64,000 nucleotides of DNA from Meghimatium bilineatum (taxonomy: Eukaryota; Mollusca; Gastropoda; Stylommatophora; Philomycidae), in the NCBI GenBank assembly GCA_034231615.1, contig CM067316.1, positions 25,195,791 to 25,259,790 of the forward strand, given 5' to 3'. The position numbers were made by a program, and so were the translations under genes. Of the stretch, positions 52,283 to 64,000 are shown in pieces. The notes beneath the pieces were generated by a model that did not search any database, was not told the DNA's origin, and saw only the letters and a program-made list of their open reading frames with translations. The first letter of the stretch is position 1; the number at the start of each line of letters is the position of its first letter.

Positions 52283-53039
52283 GGCAATAAGGAGTTAATG
52301 TATCAATCTTAAGCCTTTGATATTGTTTATTCCATTACTGATTACCAATAGAATCATGTCAGACTATGTCGGGATTTGAAGTATATCTATTACCAATTGA
52401 ATCATGACAGACTAGTGTCTGTATTCAATGTACATTAATTACTATGAGAACAATATCAGACAAGTGTCTGTTTTCAATATTTTTTGTAATAAATAAAATT
52501 AAATGAATTTGAAACACATTGCAACATTCATTACTGTCGAATTACAAAGAATCAAGCTGAGCAAATCATGAAACAATATCCAATAATGCAGTAGCTTGCC
52601 CCAAGACAACAGCAATACAACATAGTTTTTGACGGCCAGAAAAAAAAAAAGTGCACAATATAATTTATCCAAAGAAAAATTATTACAGAGAAAGCGTAAA
52701 TGTATGTGCACTGATACATGTGCATATCTTATATTGTTTGTGATTTACATTTAACCAATAACATAATCTTTTGTCATCTGCTGAAAAAGACTCAGCTCCT
52801 ATAGTCTATGAAATATGCAGTAACATTGGTTCTGTTAACTGATTCAACGAGCTGCAGACTATGATTTATTTCTGAAAAATTAAATTTTTGGTAAGAGTAC
52901 AATTTCTGTTGTTGATTTATGGATTGTGATCCTTGATGAGGTAATTGATTTATGGATTCATATTTTCATTCTACAATAAAGGAAGTAGGCACCTTTCCAA
53001 ATGATAGTATTTTTGTTGTGCTATAAGAAATTTAATCTA

Positions 53040-53420
53040 CATTCCATACTGATGATGGATGTGACTCACAAGCAATGTGAGCCACAAAGTCTTTCTTCCA
53101 CAGTATGTACGAGGAATCACAGGTCCGCTTGTACCATAGTGTGCTGTTGTGTATATTCTTATATGTGTAGGCCTTGTTCTAAATGCTATAACTTTCTACT
53201 TTGTCTTCATACTATTTCTGATCTTTCCTCTCCATGCAACATGGTCCATGGTATCCTGTTTCTATGATTCCATATCAATGTCTGTATCATTCACATCGCA
53301 TTTGCACACATCTTTGTACCGAAGTAGAAATTGACGCTGAGATCTTTTCCCAGACTGTAACTATCCATAAAGTAGATCTTTCAGTTTTCTGCCATTTCCA
53401 TCCTCATAGTGTGTCCCAGC
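53040..53420 (-). mobile_element. Probable LINE fragment
   Basis: The reverse complement resembles decayed post-RT sequence. No clear motif. Confidence 0.3.
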
Positions 53421-53489
53421 CTACTAAACAGCACATCTACAAATTACTGCGGTACTGCATGCTCTTTCCAATGCATCTGTTAGTTTTTA

Positions 53490-54035
53490 TTTTGTTTGCT
53501 CATAATGGCGCTGGCAAAATTAAAACAGATAAAGAAACTATGGCAAGGTACTAACATAAGAACCAAATTGTTTTTACTACGAACATGTGTATTTCCTGTG
53601 GCGACATATGGATGTGAAACATGGACACTAAATAAAACAGTGGCCAAGAGAATAACATCATTTGAATTAAAGTGTTATAGAAGAGTTCTGAGAATACCAT
53701 GGACAGCGAAGAAAACAAACCAGGAGGCGTTACGAACAATTAACGTCCAGGAAGGCTGGTTTCTGAACACTATATTAAAGAAAAAGCTAGCTTTTTTCGG
53801 TCATATTAAGAGACACGACGGCATGGAGAGAGTGTTAATGGAGGGGATGATAGAAGGCAACAGGGGCAAAGGCCGACCAAGACGCTGTTGGACAAAAGAC
53901 ATTCAAGAATGCCTGCGCATGTCACTGGAAGTTGCAGGGCAACTTGTTCAAGACCGCAGAGAATTCAAGAGATCCATAGGAAAAACTACGTTCTGGAAAG
54001 AATATGTCACTTGATGATGATGATAATGTCTCTAT
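53490..54035 (+). mobile_element. LINE ORF2 C-terminus with GATGAT tail
   Basis: The frame 53496-54014 reads VFPVATYGCETWTLNKTVAK, SFELKCYRRVLRIPW, LAFFGHIKRHDGMERVLMEG, GKGRPRRCW. This long intact frame is the C-terminal third of a non-LTR ORF2. The 3' tail is tgatgatgatgat. Confidence 0.88.
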
Positions 54036-54054
54036 TTGTACTGTTATTCCTAGA

Positions 54055-54155
54055 ATAAAATATAATGTTTCTTGAATAAATTGGATGTTTCTTGTATAAA
54101 TTGGACATTTCTTGTATAAGTTGGATGTATTTCGTATATAAATTGGACAGTGTTT
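54055..54155. repeat. 20-bp-class short tandem repeat
   Basis: About four to five units of ttcttgtataaattggatgt with variants. Confidence 0.85.
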
Positions 54156-54169
54156 TTCACTTCTTGTTT

Positions 54170-54420
54170 TATGCCAAAGAGTTTAAAATTCACAGTGTAT
54201 CAGAAGGCAAGTATGTGCACCTTAATGTGTCATAGTTAGCACATTCTTGAAGGATATGCTCTGAAGTTTGGTTGGCTTGCCCACATGTACACTTTTCTGA
54301 TGTATAAATTTTAAATTTTGTATACATATGGCTGTTTATTCGATTGTATCCAGTTGTGAGTCGAAATATGATGACCTGTTCTTGTCTTTTAAGTAGATGA
54401 TAGTCGTCCCGTGAAGGTAA
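54170..54420 (-). mobile_element. RNase H LINE C-terminal fragment
   Basis: Minus-strand frames read [18 protein letters not shown] and CTCGQANQTSEHILQEC, the zinc-binding end seen at 16430-16515. Confidence 0.65.
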
Positions 54421-54899
54421 GTTAGGCTTTTTTATTTGCCTTTATCATGGATTTCTTTTGTTCATAGCTTATTGTACATCAGATTGTTGCATGTTAGATC
54501 TGTGTGAGTGACTTTGTACTTCCACCTAACTTCAAAACTTCTACATAGGCACCACATGTGAAAGCTGTTTAATCATCTCTCCTGGTGCATATAGGTTGTC
54601 CATGTTTCACTGCTGTAGAGAAGGGTGTTGAGGGCACAAGCCTGGAGAACTAGGAGTTTAGTTTTTATTATTACTTTTCTGTTCTTCCAAACCCTTTTTG
54701 TTAGCCATTGTTCTAGTAGCCTTGCCAATCCTGGTGCTTATTTCTTGATCCCGGAATAATTTATTGCTGACTAAGGGACCTAGATATGTAAAATGGTCAA
54801 CAATCTCTAGCTCATCACCATCATTGACATTTTGTGGCTACTTTATGGCAGTATGCATCATAATTTGAGCATCTAAATTAATTTATCATAATAAATTGA

Positions 54900-55790
54900 C
54901 AAATTTATAAATTAGTTTGTCATAATAAATGGATTGTCATTATAAATGGATAAATGAATAGAAAACTAGAGGTCACCAAGATGTGGTTCTAAAACAAAAA
55001 ATAATGCTGAGAATTACATGGATAGCTAGAAAAACTATGTACACTATAAGAAAAGTGTCTGTTTGCTACAAGATTAAAATGTTCACTACAATAAAAGAGG
55101 ATGCTTACTACTATCATTGAGAACCCATTTGCTATGAGTTTCAGGTAATCACAATAATAGACAAGACATCTTTAGACATCAATAATGCAAGAAATTATGT
55201 GCACAACACTTCAGACATATGCTACAGGAAATACAATATTTAACTACTCTTTGCGAGCAGTATTTCAATCAATCAACACTGTAAAGCCATGGTGGTGCAA
55301 TTTTGGTTCATGGAACATTTAAAGTCTATAAGATAACATGTAACCTGATAGCGAATGGATATTTTTTGCAACCAACCGTAATAAATAAAAAAGCAAAAAA
55401 CAGTAGAAATTGCTTAAACAACTTATGAAACTTACATATATTTGTATAGATTATCATAAATTACTGTAGTTGTTGAAATAGTTTAATTTTAAGATATCTT
55501 ATTATTATCTATTAGATTTAGTTTACAAGATTTCCAGAATCAATATTTTATTGTACAGATGTTCAGCAGTAAGTGCACAGAAAACAAAGTTGCTCCACCA
55601 GTGACATAAGGCATATCTAGCAATGCACGATTATAGCACTGTCAACAGTTGATATGACAGACATTCACTCACAAATATTAACAAATATTCTAGTCTGTGT
55701 TGTAGACAAGCGTTAAATGAGATGGCACAAAAAATACATTTTTGGTTTTTAAATAAATAAATTTTAACTTTTGTATATGTCTATTAGACA
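54900..55790. other. Intergenic or intron sequence, nothing recognised
   Basis: AT-rich, with short ataaatt-type direct repeats near 54880-54960. No F-BAR-like coding motif found on the minus strand. Confidence 0.4.
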
Positions 55791-55799
55791 TCAATGGGG

Positions 55800-55960
55800 A
55801 GGGGGTTCCTCCGTGGCATGGTGATATACCATTTACCTGGTGTTAAAAAGAGTTGCACTTTCAATCAAAGGTAGTCATGTCTTATTTACATGTGCACTTT
55901 TCTGAGATCCCTGGATATTACCAGCTGAAGCTATAAGGTTGCATGCTATAAGTGGTACTA
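55800..55960 (+). mobile_element. tRNA-like SINE fragment
   Basis: ggcatggtgatataccattt head, then tcatgtcttatttacatgtg and aagctataaggttgcatgct, shared with 50095-50250. Confidence 0.45.
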
Positions 55961-56873
55961 TCAGCAGGTAGTATGCTGCTCTGTTGAGAGGGGTAGAGCA
56001 CATATGGAGAGATTCAAGTACAATGAAGTTGGGTTGTTTTTTTTTGTTGCAAAGTAAATCCTCTATGCCCTTTGAGCCCTTTTTTAATAAGTATCATTAT
56101 TGCACCAGCTAACAGTCATGCATTCTGATCCTTTTCTTACACAGGAAGATCTCAGTAGTACTGTAGCACTGGAGAGAGCCATCCATGTAATGTCTTCATT
56201 TTCGTGGTGTTCATTTATTTGTTGGAATTTTTTTTATTTGATATATTAACTTTTCTCCATGCAGTAGCTCCTCAGTCTGCTCTAATTGATTTCTGAACTG
56301 TGAAGAGTTCAGTATGCACAGCCAGCATACTGGCCTACTTTTGTAAGAATAGGCACTTAGCCACACCTTCTAATGGTCAAAGACATTTTGATTTCTAAAA
56401 AAAAAGGAAATTATAAATCACCTTACTGGTGATTTGAACTTAGAACCTTCATAATAAGACTTCAGATAACAAGCAGGATAGTGTCCAGAAAAAAAAATTA
56501 CAAGCTGAAACATTGGGTAAACCAGAAAGTTAATATTTAAAAATAAAGATGACAAGTTTCAGGTCAGAAACACAAAGAAGACTCTTTGATTTGGTTAATA
56601 TATAGTACATAAATGTTTAATATTTAAAATATGTTAATTTATTTACAGTTGATTATTTATAAATATTGTATTCCTGAATTTAATATTATATTCTTGAAAT
56701 GAACTACTGAAGAATAAGAAATGAGGAAACTGCAGATATAAACGTTAAGCAATAAACAAGAAACGATCCATGCTTCCCACAGGGAAAGTAACACATAAAA
56801 GATATATGTTAAGTAAATAAAAAATTGTAAGTAATTTGGCAGGCAAACAAAAGTTATCAGCAACAAACACGCG

Positions 56874-57089
56874 CTATGCAACAGAAACAAAAATATTCTT
56901 TTCAAAGTGATTACATGTGCGAGACACACGTAGTTTGACACTACGACTCAAGGGTCCAGGCTGGTCAGCCAAAACTGGACTTGAACTTCCAATGGCTTCT
57001 GAAAACACATAGGCACTGCATATTTCGATATAGTTTTCAGGTGGGTGAGGAAAATCAAAGAAAACATTTTTAAATACAACTTTTAGCAT
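56874..57089 (-). other. Unassigned 71-residue open frame
   Basis: It reads HPPENYIEICSAYVFSEAIG and SSSPVLADQPGPLSR, then KLRVSRTCNHFEKN. The composition looks protein-like but no domain is recognised and no splice context supports it. It may be part of a repeat. Confidence 0.25.
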
Positions 57090-57249
57090 TATAACACCAC
57101 AAGTTGATGTTTGGACACTGGATTAATATTAAATATAATTCTCCTGTGTCCTCACTACTGTAATTGAATTAGCCTTCAATAACTTGCAAGTGCTTTACAT
57201 TTGTTTTCCTTAAAATTGAACGGACATAATTTGACTGAATAGTTTTTTA

Positions 57250-57345
57250 TTGTATTTTCATATTGTATTGTGTTGTGTTGTATTGTACTGTACTGTACTG
57301 TACTGTATTGTATTGTATTGTATTGTATTGTATTGTATTGCATGA
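57250..57345. repeat. TATTG / TACTG pentanucleotide microsatellite
   Basis: Runs of tattg, then tactg, then tattg. Confidence 0.97.
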
Positions 57346-57440
57346 GATTGGAGCAGAGCCTAAAATTTGGTTCAGATTTCTTGCTCAAATATTACTTTTC
57401 AGTTTGACATGAAATATGAGAAGATCCTAATATACATTAA

Positions 57441-58372
57441 CCTTTAGGCCCCTATGGTCGCAACAATGCACCTTGCGTGTGCATCCCGTATTGCCTGTGG
57501 TCGCAATCACACGCCATACGATATCGCTCCATTCCCGAGCACGGAACTTCACGAAGTTAAAGCTTATATGACGTAGAATTCCCGCAACACGAAGCTAGGA
57601 ATATGTCACAGTTTAAAGGTCAAATTTCTTTACTCATTACGATTGTAAGAGAGAGAAAGCCGGAATTTGTCTACATTGAATTTGTCAACGCATTTCTAGA
57701 GCGACTTTAGCCATTTTCGGCCGTATTTTACTATCAAATTGAGTACCGCGTGGCATGGGTAAGTGATCGTGACTACATGTTCTAATTGTTGTTTTTTGTG
57801 TTTAATATGTTGTTATTTGATAAGAATGTGTGTGTATTCATTAAAAAGCACAAAAATAATATGTATCAGGGGTGACACGTGTGTGCATGGACAATAATTA
57901 CGCTGCGTGTCGGCATAGACCTAGTGTTGACCGGACGGACGTTATATGCAATTTCTTCACGTTTTATTAGTTTTTTTAGTTCATATTATATTAGTTTGGA
58001 TATAAAACAATATATATACAATAAGTATAGGTATTTATGAGGATTTTATCAATGTTGTCACACATTTCTCATGTATTAGGGTCGTCACGAAGATATATTT
58101 GCGATTTTGAAAATGACGTTTTGCGTTTTTCGCCAGAATTTTCAACTTCAAAACTTGCTCACAACTGTCATATCACACATACAACAACAACAAAAACACG
58201 ATAATATTCACTATTCACTCCTTTATTTAGATGTGCAAAAATTATTTTGATATCTTTTAAAACAAAAAAGTTATGACGTTTTCAAAACACCCACCATCAA
58301 TAACGCAAATTTTCCAAAAAATAAGTCAAGCCCTGGGGGAAGTTTTGTAATTTTAAGCCAGGGCTCTAAAGG
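57441..58372. mobile_element. TTAA-flanked piggyBac-type MITE, copy 2 (932 bp)
   Basis: TTAA at 57437-57440 and 58373-58376. It begins cctttaggcccctatgg, identical to copy 1 at the start, and ends gggctctaaagg. The interior is collinear with 12294-13209 for its full length. No transposase ORF. Confidence 0.88.
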
Positions 58373-58399
58373 TTAAACATGAAAAGTTCCTAAAATAAT

Positions 58400-59080
58400 C
58401 AGTGGGGACAACAATGGTCAAGCAGCTTATTTTCATGACTCTATCATGCAATTTTTTTTCTTTGTGATCTTTTTTGTATGTCTGCATGGGTTCTTTATAT
58501 TTCTTGTTATTATGTTTGCTTTACCAAGTTCATTAGATACCTAATTTTTGTAATTTTCTTCAGAAGATCTTTATATAATTTTAAAATAAAGTATTAACTT
58601 TTTTATTTACTTTAACTTGTTCTTCATATCCTTTTTTTTTGCATGTTTTTGCTTGCATTCGAGAGTTCATTATAAACTGATATATAATCAATAACAGGTT
58701 ACAACTGCAGAAAAACATCTGACAAGGGAAATTTAAAACAGAGCAATGAAGTTTTGCTAATCACTGGAAACAACCAAACCAACATTTTGACAAAAAGGCT
58801 GTGATTTGCAAATCTCTGATACCATTTCCAATGTTTTTTCTATGTAAACTGATATCATGGTCATGTCTAAAAAATTTCAACTTGGGGGTAATGATTTTTT
58901 AAAATATACACAAATCCTATGTATAATCCGATTATAATATTACATAATGTTAAAGTGGCCGTACATGTTATTATAGTTATGACAGAGCTGGAAACATTAA
59001 ATAAAAAAACAAATTTAGTAACTATATTGCTTAAATTTATGCTTAATAATCATTACAAGATTTGGTTCTAGAGTATGTGT
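58400..59080. other. AT-rich sequence, nothing recognised
   Basis: No coding motif or repeat copy identified. Confidence 0.4.
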
Positions 59081-59084
59081 GTTC

Positions 59085-59145
59085 GTCCATCACAAGTGAT
59101 GATGACTATTTTTTACATCCACTTTTGAAAATTCATGTAGAACTA
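59085..59145 (-). mobile_element. LINE 3' tip (family of 34196-34735)
   Basis: gttcgtccatcacaagtgat then acatccacttttgaaaattc, the reverse complement of the tail at 44468-44530. Confidence 0.7.
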
Positions 59146-59674
59146 TGACCATGCATAACAGTTCGCAGATGGTTCTAGAGTACTGAAAACTGAATACACT
59201 GGACAAATAGATGAGTGTTCATTCTGTAAATTACATGTACTATGCTTCTACTGCATGCTGTGTTTTGTCTGCTACAGATGCTAATAAATGTGATGAATAT
59301 GCATCACAATAAACTACAAGAGTACATAAAAGGAAAAAATTCATGTGTAAAACTTCTTAAAATCATTCACTACACTTTATGGATCCAAGTGGAGAGTCGA
59401 GAGCAATCCATCAAAAGATATTTAGTGATCTACAAAGGAATGTAACCATCGACAGTGCAGCTGCAAAGGAATGTAACCGTCGAAAGATTGTCGCACACAC
59501 TACAATCATATATAATATCTGAATTTATGTGGCAGCAATGTACTAAATGTGCAGAATTAGACATTTAATATAATATTGAAAGATATAGCACAGTTTTGAG
59601 CTCCCATGTAAATTGGATATGATAATATTTGATATAACAGTATGTGTATGTATATGTTATATTTATGCCGACAG

Positions 59675-59894
59675 AAGTATGAATTATAACATCATTGTGT
59701 GTGTTTAATCATTCTACCCACAGACCTATTTCAATTTTTTATGGAGAGCGCAATGGAAAACTTTGACAGTTTATTCATTTTTCAAAGTATGAATTATAAC
59801 ATCATTGTGTGTGTTTAATCATTCTACCCACAGACCTATTTCAATTTTTTATGGAGAGCGCAATGGAAAACTTTGACAGTTTATTCATTTTTCA
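59675..59894. repeat. 110-bp tandem duplication
   Basis: Two near-identical units from aagtatgaattataacatca to ttattcatttttca. Confidence 0.96.
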
Positions 59895-60141
59895 GTTTAC
59901 TAGTACCCTAGATTTACCACTTGAATGTTGAATAATTAAAATGCAGTGCAAGTAATAAACCCTTTACAAGATCAATGTGTATAAACAGTTCCATCAGAAA
60001 CTATAGCAGCCATCAGAATGGCTTCATTATTTAGGTCTGCCTAGAATGTGATACAGTACGTTATACTAGTCAAGCACAATTGTGTGACTTACCACTTCAA
60101 GATAACTACGTACGCACAAAAACATGGCTGCTTGTTCGCCC

Positions 60142-60161
60142 GGGGGTGGGGGGGTGGGGGG
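60142..60161 (+). other. G-run with quadruplex potential
   Basis: Runs of 5, 7 and 6 G separated by single T; splitting the 7-run gives four G-tracts. It follows a short GC-rich patch (ttcgcccg). Confidence 0.6.
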
Positions 60162-60419
60162 ATGAAAAAGAGAGAAAGAGGGTGGTGTTTGACAGTCTTA
60201 TTGGTTGAATATCTTATTTAGGATGAAGCTAATAACTCCCAATTTTTTAGCTGTAGTGATTTTGTAGGCAATATTTATGTTCAGCATATTGTCACTACCT
60301 GAATGATCGGGTTGTCAGACTGCCTGTAGGCAATTGCAAACCTGGAATGTTAGGATGATGAGATGTGCTCACTACTTCTCAGAAACAAAGAAGGACAATT
60401 ATTTGCAGTGGTGCATGAC

Positions 60420-60540
60420 AAGAGATGAGAGCATTGGTCTCACAACCGGATTTGATTCCTGATAAAGGACTGGATTTTTTTCTGTCTGAAGGTAAATTAA
60501 AGAACACATCCAGAACAGGTGACACCAAGGGCCTCTAGTA
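60420..60540 (+). mobile_element. tRNA-like SINE head
   Basis: gagagcattggtctcacaac precedes ggatttgattcc (B-box); ends at aaggtaaattaaagaac-type sequence. Confidence 0.4.
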
Positions 60541-60559
60541 AAAAAAATTAAGATAATTA

Positions 60560-61819
60560 AGAGCCACTTCAAGTGGCATTTAAGTATTTACGGTCAAACA
60601 AAATGCTTACTGAAACACCTAACCACTAACTCAAACTTGTATCTACACAGTGTGGTCAGAATTCACATTGTTTCAAACTTTGCATTATAGTGATTCAAAT
60701 TTTCAGACATTGCTCATAAAATTTCTACCCGTTTTTGCCATGTTTTACCCATCTTTATTGTATCATCATATAACTTTTCTATACAGGTGTTTGTTGATCT
60801 TTGTCTTTGCCTCTTTCCCTGCATATTACATTGCAATGCTAATATTACATTATTTCAGTTGATATTTTTCAACACACTAGAAGTGATTTAGTTAATATCA
60901 CGCCTGGATGTGTGAGATATGAGTGCAAGGTTATCATCACCACACACCGAACAAGTCCAGAGGTGATTCTATCCCCCTGAATCAAACAGAGTTTAGCAAC
61001 TCACAGTTCCAGTTGAGTATTGATTTATCAGTCTCTTCATATATTTATTATGTTTCTCCTTTCCTAGGATACTCAATTTCTACAAATACATGCTGGATGT
61101 ATGTCTTTAATGTAAGTAATTAAATTCTTGTGTAGACTATTGACATGTAAAAGGATATCATGGTGTCTGTATTTTTCTGTAATCAACAGTTCAATATGGG
61201 TGATGTGGTCAAGCATAATTTTATAATCAGTGTTATGTGGTCAGAATGTTGGACTAAACTTATGACTTTCTATTAAATCATATCAAATAGCAAACTTAAC
61301 TAAAAATGAACAGAAGCGATCAGTTATAACATATCAGATCAAGATATTGGAAAATAGAATACATATAATGTTTTGTGGATAATGTTCGCCATAAAAAAAT
61401 CTATTAAAGCACAAGTAAACAACACAAAATGGCAGAGCTGTTAATTAGTTAAAGGGTAAAGCTTATTAGATGGGAAAATATAATACTAAATCGACTTGCG
61501 AATGAGTTATTCAAAATACAATATTTACAGGTTAAAGAACATAAATTTGATATGTATGAAATAGGATTCAATATGATTATTACTCACGTGATTATAAGAT
61601 CAAATATTTTAATAATCACTGGGAAGAAAACACAAACTAAAGTGTAATTTTATTTGAAAAAAAATCTTTATAGTTACACGATGATGGAACTGAAATTATC
61701 TACTGATAACATGCATTATAAATTTTGTGCTATATGGGTATATTTGTGCTATATTTACTGATATCACTATATTGCATTCGTGAGATATACTGGGCACTAT
61801 GTGACCTCTGATGCACTGG
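60560..61819. other. AT-rich sequence, nothing recognised
   Basis: No coding motif or repeat copy identified. Confidence 0.4.
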
Positions 61820-61831
61820 ATTAATGAAGAT

Positions 61832-61991
61832 CTTCTTCTTCATAGTTCATTCTCAAACTCCTGCTGGATCTCCCGTGTAGCAAGACCATTGTCCTACTAG
61901 ATTTCTATCAGGATATAGTCCAGAGAATGGAAATGCGTTGTGTCGCCGTTTTATTTGCGCCAATGGCCCGACACATCCGTCTTCGGTGGGA
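61832..61991 (-). mobile_element. SINE family A, complete copy with TSD
   Basis: The 12-bp TSD attaatgaagat is at 61820-61831 and 61992-62003. The body (160 bp) is in reverse orientation, with ttgtgtcgccgttttatttg and ccaatggcccgacacatccg near its 5' end, the least mutated copy here. Confidence 0.93.
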
Positions 61992-62008
61992 ATTAATGAA
62001 GATGAAAG

Positions 62009-62012
<4 letters not shown>

Positions 62013-62093
<81 letters not shown>

Positions 62094-62118
62094 TTATATA
62101 TATATATATATATACATT
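62013..62118. repeat. TA microsatellite
   Basis: About 35 TA dinucleotides, then acacacattta and more TA. Confidence 0.97.
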
Positions 62119-62859
62119 TATTTATTTAGATATTTATTTATTTTTTTATGAGTTATTACATAATCACATATAATTGTTTTGTTTCTTTATTCTCTTTTTC
62201 TTCTGTGTATGATGACAAAATAGGGAGGAAGTAGCAAGAATTAATCACATATAGTATAAGCTATGTTCATTCAATATGTATGGTGTCATGTTTATATAAC
62301 CTATAATCTCAATAGTTTTAAATCTAAATACATTTTAAGACTTGTAATAGTTTCAACAAACTTTCAACTATCATATCTCAGCTGGAGGGCTGCTCAAGCA
62401 ACATTTAGACATGATTAAAAAGTAGCTGTGACCCAAAAATGCACAAATTATGTCTTTTTTTTCAACAATTTAACATAAAAAACCTAACCATACTGAGTTG
62501 TAAATCTGAATCCTTATTATATTATTTATGACATGTCATAATCACTTGATCATCTGCTCCTCAGAAGTTTTACAGCTATTCTGCTACACTTGTTTAAGCT
62601 AGACATGTTGAGCGGAAAGGTTCAGACAGTACAGCCACAACAACCATAACATAATATTTTGTTCTCTAGCTAAATCCTGTCAGGATTTAGAGGCAGGAGT
62701 TTAAAAATGAATGCACAAGCAGGAAAGATGGGTCTTTCTCTCTTCTGCAACCTATAATTTCTATACTATTTGCTGGATTCAACATTATGTGTAGCATGAA
62801 TTTGCAGCAATTACAGGTATAGTATATTTCTGAATATAAGCTGACACATTTAAAAAAAA

Positions 62860-64000
62860 AAACTTTTTTCACTATTGATGTAGGGATTTCAGAATATTTA
62901 TGCATACAACATACTTTTTAAAAATTAGCTATAGAAATACAAAAGCGGTAACACAGAATAATGTCAGATATCGGCAATAGGAAAAAAGTAACAATTACAA
63001 ACAGTCATTCAAATCCTTCTAAACTGGATTCACTGTCTGAATTCTGAAATAGTTCATGAATTTCATTCTCTCTTTCATGGAAACACCAGGGTTGATATCA
63101 TCAGTCTCCAGCACATTGTCACTTCCATCCACTGCATTACTAATGGAGCATTTTTTGAAAGATCGGATGATCATTTTGGATGAAAATCCTACCACAATTT
63201 TTTTGTCCCACTTAGCGATGTCCCACTTAGCAATGTCCCACTTAGTGATGTCCCACTTAGCGATTGTGATGATGTTACCTTTTTGGACATTACCACCCTT
63301 CGTCACAGCTAAATGATGATGCAATCCAGTCACTAAATTTTGCTCAGAGTCTGTCCTTAAATGATTTGTTAGGGAGGCATCTAGCGGCTGCAGGAGAGAG
63401 GTAAGGCTCCCAGGAATTATAAATATAGACAGTCCCATTTTACTGCATTGATTTTTCACTTTCTCAGTGAGATGTGCCCGAAACAATTTCTAGTCTAGCT
63501 TTGATGGTTATTTTTATAGCTGCCCCCATACTTTATCCAGCTATCCAACCTTTATTGTGGGCATGCACAAACACACCACTTGGGAATTTCGCCTTCTTAG
63601 GCAGATTCCTGCATTTAAAAATAATCATTGGGGCAAACATGCCCCATCTGCCATGCAACCTAAAATAGTAGCCTAGTGTATTTTCTTGTGTCCAGTCATC
63701 TTTATAAAAACCCGTCATTCCACCATGAAATTTGAAGGCAAGTCAAAGCAGAAATGAGTCTCATCCATATTTCCTATATGTGATAGGATGAATTTAAACC
63801 TCTTCTGGAGGTTAATAGTGAAACGCTAAAACATACCTATTTTCATTTCTAGCTCCTTCTGCAACTTCTGTGAAAGTTTAGTGCGGGTTCATAGACACAT
63901 AGTCTGTTCATTAAATGATTGCACCATCCCATCAAAGCAACAAAGTTCACAGATTTTTGTGATGGGAATACAGGATCTTTTAATATGGTGAGTGTCCTGA
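62860..64000 (-). pseudogene. pogo/Tigger-type DDE transposase relic, cut by window edge
   Basis: The minus strand reads IGNMDETHFCFDLP near 63775-63735, then PMIIFKCRNLPKKAKFPSG and HNKGWIAG at 63533-63718. After a frameshift come FRAHLTEKVK and IPGSLTSLLQPLDASLTNHL in 63019-63486, ending in SFKKCSISNAVDG. This is the D-D-D order of pogo/Tigger/jerky transposases. A 15-bp repeat expands WDI(A/T)K inside it. Frameshifts and a stop before FRAHLT make it inactive. Confidence 0.85.
63207..63266 (-). repeat. 15-bp tandem repeat inside the transposase frame
   Basis: Four units of gtcccacttagcgat, encoding WDI(A/T)K repeats in frame on the minus strand. Confidence 0.93.

Noticed and set aside
53496..54014. 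172-residue open frame as a host gene
   Set aside because: Its motifs (YGCETWTL, GHIKRHD, GKGRPRRCW) are those of LINE ORF2 C-termini.
61908..62151. Tyr/Ile alternating frames
   Set aside because: Translation of a TA microsatellite next to a SINE.

Overview
This is invertebrate nuclear DNA: AT-rich, intron-rich and packed with decayed transposable elements, with no operons, rRNA or confident tRNA genes. I cannot fix the species. A single gene of the FCHO/SGIP1 family, Penelope-like elements, several non-LTR retrotransposon families and many tRNA-derived SINEs fit a lophotrochozoan such as a mollusc, or another large-genome invertebrate.

One conventional protein gene was recognised, and it fills most of the window on the minus strand (about 51.25 kb down to 9.79 kb). 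It has 14 exons joined by reading-frame phase and GT/AG sites. It encodes the linker and the complete C-terminal mu-homology domain (muHD) of an FCHO1/FCHO2/SGIP1-type endocytic adaptor, about 560 residues ending in a stop. An upstream 25-nt microexon at 52.04 kb is a phase-compatible candidate and is itself the unit of a tandem array. The F-BAR exons expected of FCHO were not found, so they lie beyond 64 kb, were missed, or are absent as in SGIP1.

The remainder is intronic or flanking repeat DNA. 0-6 kb holds RNase H-type LINE fragments, a 20-bp satellite, a SINE and a near-perfect hairpin. 6-14 kb holds SINEs, a LINE RT relic and a 53-bp satellite split by a TTAA-flanked piggyBac-type MITE. 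14-28 kb holds the muHD exons with LINE copies, SINEs and a mariner relic between them. 28-38 kb holds linker exons, a pogo/Tigger relic broken by a Penelope fragment, a second TTAA MITE and a 60-bp satellite. 38-48 kb holds linker exons, two decayed LINEs, palindromes and a Penelope-like element with GIY-YIG coding sequence and inverted terminal repeats. 48-64 kb holds minisatellites, LINE ends, a third TTAA MITE, SINEs and a pogo/Tigger transposase relic at the right edge.

Several insertions have readable target-site duplications (TSDs). A LINE with an RNase H domain and at least two SINE families share a 3' end in (GAA)n, which suggests the LINE machinery mobilised the SINEs. LINE and SINE calls rest on motifs and copies compared by eye inside this window, so their outer boundaries are approximate unless a TSD is given.
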